This document shows positions 31,429 to 38,816 of a stretch of DNA of 42,636 nt, in pieces. The stretch lies in the NCBI GenBank assembly GCA_900766195.1, contig CAAFUN010000161.1, forward strand, positions 1 through 42,636, given 5' to 3'. The stretch is from an uncultured Bacteroides sp. (GTDB taxonomy: Bacteria > Bacteroidota > Bacteroidia > Bacteroidales > Bacteroidaceae). Each line of letters begins with the position of its first letter. The stretch's first letter is position 1. The notes under the pieces were generated by a model. The model was not told where the DNA came from. It ran no database searches and was given only the letters and a program-made list of their open reading frames with translations. Made by a program: the position numbers and the translations under genes.

Positions 31429-34400
31429 TTATTCTTTTATACGTCCGTGTTTCTCAATGACCTTCTCTCTCCACCAACATTGCAGCACAGGTACCACAAA
31501 CATGGTCATGGACTGGATGAGCATACCGCCAAACGTGGGGATGGCCATCGGCACCATGATGTCGGCACCTTTACCTGTAGATGTGAGTATAGGCAACAGT
31601 GCAATTAAGGCTGTCGCTGTAGTCATCGCCGCAGGGCGTACTCTCTTCAGACCGGCATTCACTACTGCTTCACGTATTTCATCTTTGGTACGCGGATCAC
31701 GCTTGATGAAAGTGTCATGTATATAGGTACCCATCAGTACACCGTCATTGGTGGCAATACCAAATAGTGCTATAAAGCCCACCCATACTGCGATACTTAG
31801 ATTGATCGGATGCATCTGGAACATATCCCTCAAGTTGACCCCGCTCACGGTAAAGTTCATAAACCACGGCTCTCCATAAAGCCATAGAAGAATAAATCCT
31901 CCGGCAAAAGCGACGAATACTCCCGAGAAATGAATGAGAGAAGCAGTGATTGTCTTAAATCTGAAATACAGAATGAGCAAGATCATAAGCAAACTGATGG
32001 GGACGACAATCATCAATCGGTCGGCTGCTCTAGCCTGCTGCTCATAATTTCCGGCAAAGGTATAGGACACACCCTTAGGCAGTTTAAGCTCTCCTGATTG
32101 AAGTTTGTGCTTCAATAGGAGGTCTGCCTCTTTCACCACATCTACTTCGGCTTTATTGGCTTGTTTATCAAAAATGACATAACCTATTAAAAAGGTATTC
32201 TCACTCTGAATCATTTGTGCGCCCTTTGTGTACTCAATGTCAGCAACTTTACTCAATGGTATTTGTACTCCGGTGGCAGTGGGGATAATGATGCGTGCCA
32301 GCTCCTCCGGATTATCTCTCAACTCACGTGGATACCTTAAGCGGACGGGAAAATGCTCGCGTCCTTCTACAGTAGTGGTCAAAGACATTCCTCCTACCGC
32401 TGAACTAATCACCTCTTGCAAGTCGGCTACCGTAATGCCATAGCGAGCCATGTTTTGTCTGTTAAGCTTGATCTCAATATATGGAGCTCCTACAGCACGG
32501 TCATAAAACACAGTGGAGGGTAGTACGGAAGGTATGGTTTTTAATGCTGCTTCCAATGCCTTTCCTCCTTGCTCAATTGACTCTAGGTCAGGGCCTGATA
32601 CTTTTAATCCCATCGGCGCGCGCATACCGGTAGACAACATCACTAACCGGGCTTCAATAGGCTGTAGCTTAGGCGCAGAAGTCAGTCCCGGTAAGTGTGA
32701 TACACCTACTATTGCCTGCCATATATCATTCGAATTCTTAATTTCTGGCCGCCATTGTCTGAAGTAGTCTCCCCGTGGGTCTATGATCAGACTGTCAGCC
32801 GGTATCAGTCTGAATCCTTTTGTCTGATTATAAGTTGAACCATCTATAAGAACAAATTCACCTTTACGGTTTACTTTAAACTTCTCTCTATGCCCATCTT
32901 CATCCAATATGTATTCTGGTCGATAGTTTATTGTATTCTCAAACATTTGCACCGGTGCCGGATCGAGAGCCGAATTTACGCGTCCCCATTTTCCCACACT
33001 ACTTTCAATTTCCGGGATATTTGAAATGCGTTTATCCAGTGTCTCAATATAACTCAAGTTCTGCTCAATACCGGTATGCGGCATACTTGTCGGCATCAGT
33101 AAAAAAGAACCTTCGTTCAAGCTGGGCATAAATTCTTCACCTATCCCCGGGAATCTTTTAGTGGATGCTTGCCAAAAGTCAGTTTGACGGAAAGAATTCC
33201 ATCCAACAGCTTCAAAGCCTTTGGCTACAAAACCAAATGTCTTGTCGAAGCCCAGCCATATCAGCGTGCCAAATAAAAGAGTGAAAAGAGGTATCATCAT
33301 AAATTTCCAGCTATGTGCCAGGCACCAACGCAGAATACGCTCGTAATAAAACACCAAAGACCAAAGTATGCCAAGTATGACAGCTATAATTAGAATGACA
33401 AAGATTAAATTAACGGGCAACCGAGCCTGTGTACCTACCGGGAGCCATTCAATGGTTAGGTAGTAAACAGCTGTCAATAAGACTATTCCTATATTTATAT
33501 AAGTGGGTATCTTCTTGTTCGTCCAACGTGATGCATAATAATTGTTCACGCCCATCAAAGTCAAGGCAAGTGCTCCCCATACATTGGTGACAAGGAATAA
33601 GACAATTCCCCCTGTCATTAAAACAATATTGGCTACCTTCCTGATTTGTTTAGAAGTAATTCGCCATGAAAAAATATAATAGGCAATGGTTGGCAGCATA
33701 GCAATGCCAAGCATAAAGGCAGACAAAAGGGCAAATGTCTTAGTATATGCTAGTGGCTTAAACAATTTGCCTTCTTGTGCCTGCATGGCAAAAACAGGAA
33801 GGAAGCTGATAATGGTAGTCAGCATAGCCGTAGACAGTGCTCCGGATACTTCACTTACACTCTCGTAAATAAGATTGACTAGAGCTTTTCCTTTAGGAAT
33901 TCCCTTGTCTTTTTCTTCTTCCAATCGCCGGACAATACTTTCCACAAAGACGACGCCAATATCAACCATTACTCCGATAGCAATAGCAATGCCCGATAGA
34001 GCCACAATATTTGCTTCCACGCCCGCATATCTCATTATAATAAAGGTGGCAAGAACTGCAATTGGCAATATGCTGGAAATGATAATAGATGCTCTAAGGT
34101 TGAGCACAAGCACAATCACCACAATAATACAAATCAGTATTTCGTGAGAAAGTGCCGTCTCAAGTGTTCCTACCGTTTCGCGTATCAAGCCCGACCGATC
34201 GTAGAATGGAACAACTGTGACTTTAGATACCGTCCCGTCAGCAAGCGTTTTTTGAGGGAGACCGGCTTCCATTTCTTTTATCTTGGATTTTACATTGTTT
34301 ATCACCTCCATCGGATTAGAACCGTAACGGGCAACAACAACTCCACCTACAGCTTCAATACCTTCTTTATCAAGTCCTCCACGACGCGTAGCAGGTCCTA

Positions 34401-35253
34401 AGTTAACAAAAGCCACATCTTTAATTCGTACCGGGATACCATTACGTACTGTTACGACAGCATTTTCCAAGTCCGATACATTCTTAATGTACCCCAATCC
34501 TCTGACAAGGTATTCCACCTTGTTTAATTCTATTGTTTCGGCACCAATATCGAGGTTACTCTTTTGCACGGCGTTCATCACCTCCATGACAGATACATTA
34601 TATGCTCTCATGGCATCCGGATTAATATCCACTTGATACTCTTTGACATATCCACCGATAGATGCTACCTCTGAAACACCTTCTGCCGATGAAAGTGAGT
34701 ATTTAGCATAGAAATCCTGAATTGTTCTCAGTTCTTCGGGTGACCATCCACCAGTAGGTTTCCCTGTTTTGGGATTCCGACCTTCAAGAGTGTACCAAAA
34801 GATCTGACCTAGGGCTGTGGCATCAGGGCCTAGTGCTGGTTGCACTCCTTTGGGTAGTGTTCCTTCGGGAAGAGAATTGAGCTTTTCCAATATTCTCGAC
34901 CGACTCCAATAAAAATCAATATTATCATTGAAGATGACATAGATAAAAGACATACCAAACATGGAACTACTCCTGACGGTTTTTACTCCGGGAATGCCGA
35001 GCAAAGATGTCGTTAGTGGATAAGTGATTTGTTCTTGTATATCCTTAGGAGATCTTCCCATCCATTCGGTAGCCACGATTTGTTGATTCTCACCGATATC
35101 AGGTATGGCATCTACTGGAACAGGGTCGCGGGGGAGCAATCCGCCATGCCAATTAAAGGGGGCGGTAGATAATCCCCACAGTACAACAACAATAAGCAAT
35201 AGTATGCTTATCAGTCTGTTGTTTAGAAAATATCTTATTATTTTGTTAAGCAT
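31429..35253 (-). CDS. Heavy-metal RND efflux pump, CusA-like (Cu(I)/Ag(I))
   Basis: A 1274-residue inner-membrane proton-driven pump of the HME-RND family, about 225 residues longer than E. coli CusA. The three CusA relay methionines are all kept: M720 in SFLLMPTSMP, M770 in PVQMFENTIN and M872 in RLVMLSTGMRAPMG, which supports Cu(I)/Ag(I) as substrate. The proton-relay aspartate is in IGVMVDIGVVFVES. Extra length comes mostly from a hydrophobic block at about 535-690 with roughly three additional helices (NIVLMTGGIVLFLVTNVWGA; VNLIFVILIIAVILGILW) before the second periplasmic domain, and a charged insert of about 60 residues near 780-840 (DEDGHREKFKVNRKGEF). It forms an operon with the channel and adaptor genes downstream. 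A repeat element separates it from the HYC_CC_PP gene upstream. Confidence 0.92.
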   Translation of the reverse strand: MLNKIIRYFLNNRLISILLLIVVVLWGLSTAPFNWHGGLLPRDPVPVDAIPDIGENQQIVATEWMGRSPKDIQEQITYPLTTSLLGIPGVKTVRSSSMFGMSFIYVIFNDNIDFYWSRSRILEKLNSLPEGTLPKGVQPALGPDATALGQIFWYTLEGRNPKTGKPTGGWSPEELRTIQDFYAKYSLSSAEGVSEVASIGGYVKEYQVDINPDAMRAYNVSVMEVMNAVQKSNLDIGAETIELNKVEYLVRGLGYIKNVSDLENAVVTVRNGIPVRIKDVAFVNLGPATRRGGLDKEGIEAVGGVVVARYGSNPMEVINNVKSKIKEMEAGLPQKTLADGTVSKVTVVPFYDRSGLIRETVGTLETALSHEILICIIVVIVLVLNLRASIIISSILPIAVLATFIIMRYAGVEANIVALSGIAIAIGVMVDIGVVFVESIVRRLEEEKDKGIPKGKALVNLIYESVSEVSGALSTAMLTTIISFLPVFAMQAQEGKLFKPLAYTKTFALLSAFMLGIAMLPTIAYYIFSWRITSKQIRKVANIVLMTGGIVLFLVTNVWGALALTLMGVNNYYASRWTNKKIPTYINIGIVLLTAVYYLTIEWLPVGTQARLPVNLIFVILIIAVILGILWSLVFYYERILRWCLAHSWKFMMIPLFTLLFGTLIWLGFDKTFGFVAKGFEAVGWNSFRQTDFWQASTKRFPGIGEEFMPSLNEGSFLLMPTSMPHTGIEQNLSYIETLDKRISNIPEIESSVGKWGRVNSALDPAPVQMFENTINYRPEYILDEDGHREKFKVNRKGEFVLIDGSTYNQTKGFRLIPADSLIIDPRGDYFRQWRPEIKNSNDIWQAIVGVSHLPGLTSAPKLQPIEARLVMLSTGMRAPMGLKVSGPDLESIEQGGKALEAALKTIPSVLPSTVFYDRAVGAPYIEIKLNRQNMARYGITVADLQEVISSAVGGMSLTTTVEGREHFPVRLRYPRELRDNPEELARIIIPTATGVQIPLSKVADIEYTKGAQMIQSENTFLIGYVIFDKQANKAEVDVVKEADLLLKHKLQSGELKLPKGVSYTFAGNYEQQARAADRLMIVVPISLLMILLILYFRFKTITASLIHFSGVFVAFAGGFILLWLYGEPWFMNFTVSGVNLRDMFQMHPINLSIAVWVGFIALFGIATNDGVLMGTYIHDTFIKRDPRTKDEIREAVVNAGLKRVRPAAMTTATALIALLPILTSTGKGADIMVPMAIPTFGGMLIQSMTMFVVPVLQCWWREKVIEKHGRIKE

Positions 35254-35467
35254 ATATTAGTAATTTAATAATAACTATATATCGTTTTATTCTTGCAGAC
35301 TTATCAGCATATACATCGTATATATGCCGGTACGGTAGGTACTAAATGATCATTCAAAAGTTGTAATTCTTGAATGATTAAATACCTGCAATATCTGTAT
35401 GCAAAAAGCAATAGATTATTGACAGATTTGTTTCAATATATGCACAGTGCATTGAGGCAAATCTCAC
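35254..35467. other. cusA-proximal leader region with two hairpins
   Basis: 214 bp directly upstream of the CusA start. It has an imperfect stem at 35337-35387 (AGGTA and ATCATTCAA paired with TTGAATGAT and TACCT) and a long nested hairpin at 35424-35464 (AGATTTG/CAAATCT, TCA/TGA, ATGCA/TGCAT) that abuts the repeat element. No TAnnTTTG box toward cusA was found here; the nearest candidate, TAAATTTG on the minus strand at 35603-35596, lies inside the repeat element. Confidence 0.55.
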
Positions 35468-35982
35468 TAACCTGAGTTCGGGATAAGAAACTAATATATA
35501 AAATAGGTAACCACATGATTAATTTGTATCTTTATTATATTAAAAATCAATAAGATATAGTATTAATTCAATATGATTGCTGTATAAAAAGTTCTCAAAT
35601 TTATTTGTATAGCAGACGATTTTTTCAGAGAATATTCCATTGAAGCTTAAAATCATCAATTAGAAAATTAATTATAAATGAAGCGTATGCCGGATCTGCT
35701 AATATACAACGAAAGCTTTCTGCGTTAGCAAGAATACTTTTGTGCCACTGTGGTGGCACAGTTGTGCCAGTTCGTTGGCAAAGTTGTGCCATCGCAGTGG
35801 CACAAATCTTAGCTTGCATACTACAGCCAGCTTCATTGAAGGCTGGCAAACTTTCTAATGAATATGATTTCAACAATAATGGCATACTGCATTTTTTCAA
35901 AAAAAACAGCAATCAAATGGGTAATAGAAAAACAGAACCAATTGGAACTATTTATCTAACAAATTATCCCGAACTCAGGTTA
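35468..35982. mobile_element. 515-bp MITE-like element with 19-bp perfect terminal inverted repeats
   Basis: TAACCTGAGTTCGGGATAA at 35468-35486 is repeated exactly, inverted, at 35964-35982. Nothing in the 477 bp between encodes a transposase. The element carries three tandem small hairpins built on TGCCA/TGGCA (35741-35760, 35765-35780, 35785-35804) and a minus-strand open frame of 86 codons from an ATG at 35885. The flanks CTCAC and CTAAC match in four of five bases, so a target duplication is possible but not clear. It is inserted 21 bp after the stop of the HYC_CC_PP gene, inside what would otherwise be a continuous copper operon. A transposase acting in trans, or inversion between the repeats, is inferred. 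Confidence 0.7.
35625..35885 (-). CDS. Hypothetical 86-residue protein inside the MITE-like element
   Basis: An ATG frame reading MPLLLKSYSLESLPAFNEAG at its start, then a middle that spans the three small hairpins (ATAMAQLCQRTGTTVPPQWH) and an end LADPAYASFIINFLIDDFK with a few further residues. There is no signal peptide or known motif. Codon use is unremarkable. Its composition is protein-like, and the frame stays open through all three hairpins, so it may be a real short gene carried by the element or an accident of the repeat sequence. Confidence 0.3.
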   Translation of the reverse strand: MPLLLKSYSLESLPAFNEAGCSMQAKICATAMAQLCQRTGTTVPPQWHKSILANAESFRCILADPAYASFIINFLIDDFKLQWNIL

Positions 35983-36003
35983 CTAACTGAATATATAGAA
36001 ATA

Positions 36004-36477
36004 TTAAATTTGAAAAGTACAAATAAAGGCAAGCCGGGTTATAGTCTGCCACCTTAACTTGTCTGGAGGTGAAAAAGAAAGTGATTTGACAAGAAATTCT
36101 CTCGTCATCAATGATAATCTGGACCTGATATAGGTTTCTAAGAAGACAAAGCCAGAAAACTGTTTTGCAATAACTTGCTCCGGCTGCGGGTTAAAACTAT
36201 CTGTCGAAACATATAACTCTTCTATTGAGCAGCAACTGCTGTTATTTACAAAATGAAGCGCAGAACTGCTTCCCTTGTGATGGCCCTGATCAGGTTGCGT
36301 TGCTTGCTCATTTGTCGGGGCTTCCATATTATCGCTGCCACAACATGAAGCACTTCCTTTAATCTTGAAGAAATGAACGGAAGTCATTTCTCCATGACAA
36401 AAGTGCATGCTCATAATGGGACGAATGCTGATGATCAACATTATGAGAAAAAGAAATATGGAAATTAGGCGTCTCAT
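36004..36477 (-). CDS. HYC_CC_PP family protein of the copper efflux operon
   Basis: A 157-residue exported small protein. Residues 1-23 form a signal or anchor segment (ISIFLFLIMLIISIRPIMS), directly followed by MHFCHGE. The family name comes from the pattern H-Y-C, C-C, P-P: here H25-F26-C27, C45-C46 and a second pair C82-C83, and SPPDKLRW near the C-terminus. Histidines also occur in QGHHKGSS. Such proteins are encoded at the head of heavy-metal efflux operons in Bacteroidetes and probably bind copper or a related metal in the periplasm. Here the gene precedes cusA in the same direction, but the repeat element separates them by 750 bp. A TATCTTTG box (minus strand 36497-36490) lies 13 bp upstream of the ATG, giving a very short leader. 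Confidence 0.8.
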   Translation of the reverse strand: MRRLISIFLFLIMLIISIRPIMSMHFCHGEMTSVHFFKIKGSASCCGSDNMEAPTNEQATQPDQGHHKGSSSALHFVNNSSCCSIEELYVSTDSFNPQPEQVIAKQFSGFVFLETYIRSRLSLMTREFLVKSLSFSPPDKLRWQTITRLAFICTFQI

Positions 36478-36489
36478 TGTCTATGAAAA

Positions 36490-36497
36490 CAAAGATA
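36490..36497 (-). promoter_or_regulatory. -7 box of the copper efflux operon
   Basis: Minus-strand TATCTTTG, an exact TAnnTTTG match just before the HYC_CC_PP gene; start site would be near 36483. No -33 box and no obvious operator palindrome was seen. Confidence 0.5.
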
Positions 36498-36531
36498 ATA
36501 TAAATATGTTTCTCTCTTTAATATGTTAGTG

Positions 36532-37689
36532 TTATTTTGGAGCCCTTTTATATAAATAAAAAGCAATAAAAGCATATAGGATATTAGGTATCCAGACAGC
36601 AATAATAGGAGGCATATTACCGTTTACGGCAAAGGTTGAAGCAATAGTCTGGAAAAGAATGTACGAAAAACTAAGCCCTAGACCAATTCCTAAATGTAAT
36701 CCCATTCCACCTTTAGTCTTCTTAGAGGAAAGTGAAACACCAATAATTGTAAGAATAAAGGAGGCAAATGACGTTGCAATTCGTTTGTGATATTCAATCT
36801 CAAATTCTTTAATGTTAGCAAAACCACGTTGACGCTGTCTGTTAATATAGTTATTCAATTGAGGACTACTTAACATTTCCTGCTGGTTTTTCATGATAAG
36901 AAAGTCCGAAGGCTCCATAAATAGAGTTGTGTCTATTTTCTCACCTTTAGTGATATGCTCTCTTAATCCATTCATTTCACGAATCATATAATCACTTACT
37001 TCCCATTTATGAACAGCAGTAGTATCATAACGAATAGAGCGGGCGGTCAAATGCGAGATCAATTGTTTTCCTTTAAATTTGTCAAGAGAAAAATGATAGC
37101 CGGTTTTACTATAATCTTCGAAACGTTCTATATAGGCTATAACGCCCGAGTCAACTTCCAATTGTATATTCCGTGCAGTCGTACTTTTACGGGGTTTATA
37201 ATACTTATCTTCAAAATTAATACGCGTAACACTTCCTTTGGGTATGATATATGCACCTAATACAAACGTGGTTATTGCAATAATGGCAGCAGAAACCATA
37301 TAGGGGCGGAGCATACGTTTAAAGCTCATACCAGTTGAAAACATCGCAATAATCTCTGAGTTCTCGGCAAGTTTTGAGGTGAAAAAGATAACTGCTATAA
37401 ATACAAATAAAGGGCTGAATAGATTTGCAAAATAGGGAATAAAGTTAAGGTAATAATCAAAAATGATAGCCTTCCAAGGTGCATTGTGTGACATGAAACG
37501 GTCCATCTTCTCATTAAAGTCAAATACAACAGCAATAGAAATAATCAGGGCAATTGCAAAGATATAGGTTCCGAGAAACTTTTTAATGATATAATAATCC
37601 AGCTTCTTAAGGAATTTACCATTACCTCTAAACGGATTGCTAAAGTGGCTGATCCATTTTGCTTTTATATTCCACTTAGGCTTTTTCAT
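36532..37689 (-). CDS. LptF/LptG family lipopolysaccharide export permease
   Basis: A 385-residue YjgP/YjgQ family inner-membrane protein. After a basic N-terminal tail there are three helices at about 40-140 (FLGTYIFAIALIISIAVVFD; FSPLFVFIAVIFFTSKLAE), a periplasmic beta-jellyroll domain at about 165-280, and three helices at about 300-380 (FASFILTIIGVSLSSKK; GLGLSFSYILFQTIASTFA). NSEIIAMFSTGMSFKRML is the coupling-helix region that meets the LptB ATPase. Together with LptG and LptB it pulls lipopolysaccharide out of the inner membrane; the sequence alone does not tell F from G. It is the last gene of lon-tgt-lptF and overlaps the tgt stop by ATGA. Confidence 0.9.
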   Translation of the reverse strand: MKKPKWNIKAKWISHFSNPFRGNGKFLKKLDYYIIKKFLGTYIFAIALIISIAVVFDFNEKMDRFMSHNAPWKAIIFDYYLNFIPYFANLFSPLFVFIAVIFFTSKLAENSEIIAMFSTGMSFKRMLRPYMVSAAIIAITTFVLGAYIIPKGSVTRINFEDKYYKPRKSTTARNIQLEVDSGVIAYIERFEDYSKTGYHFSLDKFKGKQLISHLTARSIRYDTTAVHKWEVSDYMIREMNGLREHITKGEKIDTTLFMEPSDFLIMKNQQEMLSSPQLNNYINRQRQRGFANIKEFEIEYHKRIATSFASFILTIIGVSLSSKKTKGGMGLHLGIGLGLSFSYILFQTIASTFAVNGNMPPIIAVWIPNILYAFIAFYLYKRAPK

Positions 37690-38816
37690 AATCTAGTAGA
37701 TAAACGTTTTACCATCGTTGCTTTCCATGTTGAAAAGTTACCTGCAATGATCTGCTTTCTAGCTTCACCAACCAACCATAAATAAAATGCCAAGTTATGG
37801 ATAGAAGCAATCTGCATTGCCAGTAGCTCTTGTGCGTGAAAAAGATGTCGTAAATAGGCCTTGCTGTAAAGTGTGTCAACAACGGATGCACCATCAAGCT
37901 CAATAGGAGAGAAGTCCATTTCCCACTTCTTGTTTTTCATATTCATGATGCCATCTTTGGTAAATAACATCCCATTGCGGCCATTGCGCGTAGGCATAAC
38001 GCAGTCAAACATATCTACTCCTCGCTCTATACTTTCTAGTATATTGGCAGGAGTACCTACACCCATTAAATAACGTGGCTTATCTTTAGGCAGAATCTCA
38101 TTTACGATCTCTATCATCTCATACATTACTTCAACAGGCTCGCCAACTGCCAAGCCACCTATAGCATTGCCTTCAGCTTCTTTGGATGCAATAAATTCTG
38201 CCGATTGCTTACGGAGGTCGGTGTATACGCATCCTTGCACAATGGGGAATAGTGCTTGATGATAGCCATATTTCGGTTCTGTTTCTTTGAAGCGCTGTAT
38301 GCAACGGTCAAGCCAGCGGTGCGTTAAACCCAAAGACTTCTTCGCATATTCATAGTCTGAAGTTCCCGGAGGACACTCATCAAAGGCCATCATGATATCA
38401 GCACCGATGGTACGCTCAATATCCATCACACGTTCGGGAGTAAATATGTGTTTACTCCCGTCAATATGTGAACGAAATTCGGCTCCTTCCTCTCTCAACT
38501 TGCGGATGCCGGATAGAGAAAAAACTTGAAATCCACCACTATCTGTCAGCATGGGACGATCAAAGCTGTTGAACTTGTGTAGTCCCCCAGCTTTTTCTAT
38601 CACTTCCAAGCCTGGTCGAAGATACAAATGATAAGTATTTCCTAATATAATTTGGGCATTAATATCATTTTTCAACTCAGTAACATGAACTCCCTTTACA
38701 CTTCCGATAGTTCCCACCGGCATGAATATAGGTGTTTCAATCAATCCGTGATCAGTTGATATCAGTCCCGCACGAGCATTGCTCTTGCTGTCAGTATATT
38801 GTAGTTCAAAAGTCAT
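37686..38816 (-). CDS. tgt: tRNA-guanine transglycosylase (queuosine pathway), lacking the zinc cysteines
   Basis: A 376-residue TIM-barrel enzyme that exchanges guanine-34 for preQ1 in tRNAs with GUN anticodons. Substrate and catalytic motifs are present: DSGGFQVFSL, MAFDECPPGTSDYEYA, GGLAVGEPVEVMYEM, RYLMGVGTPANILE and DMFDCVMPTRNGRNG with the nucleophilic aspartate. The zinc site, normally CxCxxC plus a later histidine, is changed: in the stretch MDFSPIELDGASVVDTLYSK (ending before AYLRHL) the cysteine positions are G, S and D, at about residues 309-314; the histidine region RHLFH remains. I believe other Bacteroidetes Tgt proteins share this, so the enzyme is probably active with a different local structure. 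Translation is coupled to lon upstream and lptF downstream by ATGA overlaps. Confidence 0.93.
   Translation of the reverse strand: MTFELQYTDSKSNARAGLISTDHGLIETPIFMPVGTIGSVKGVHVTELKNDINAQIILGNTYHLYLRPGLEVIEKAGGLHKFNSFDRPMLTDSGGFQVFSLSGIRKLREEGAEFRSHIDGSKHIFTPERVMDIERTIGADIMMAFDECPPGTSDYEYAKKSLGLTHRWLDRCIQRFKETEPKYGYHQALFPIVQGCVYTDLRKQSAEFIASKEAEGNAIGGLAVGEPVEVMYEMIEIVNEILPKDKPRYLMGVGTPANILESIERGVDMFDCVMPTRNGRNGMLFTKDGIMNMKNKKWEMDFSPIELDGASVVDTLYSKAYLRHLFHAQELLAMQIASIHNLAFYLWLVGEARKQIIAGNFSTWKATMVKRLSTRL

Noticed and set aside
35740..36057. 105-codon plus-strand frame crossing the right end of the MITE-like element
   Set aside because: Runs through the terminal repeat and into the antisense of the HYC_CC_PP gene; no motif and unlikely to be a gene.
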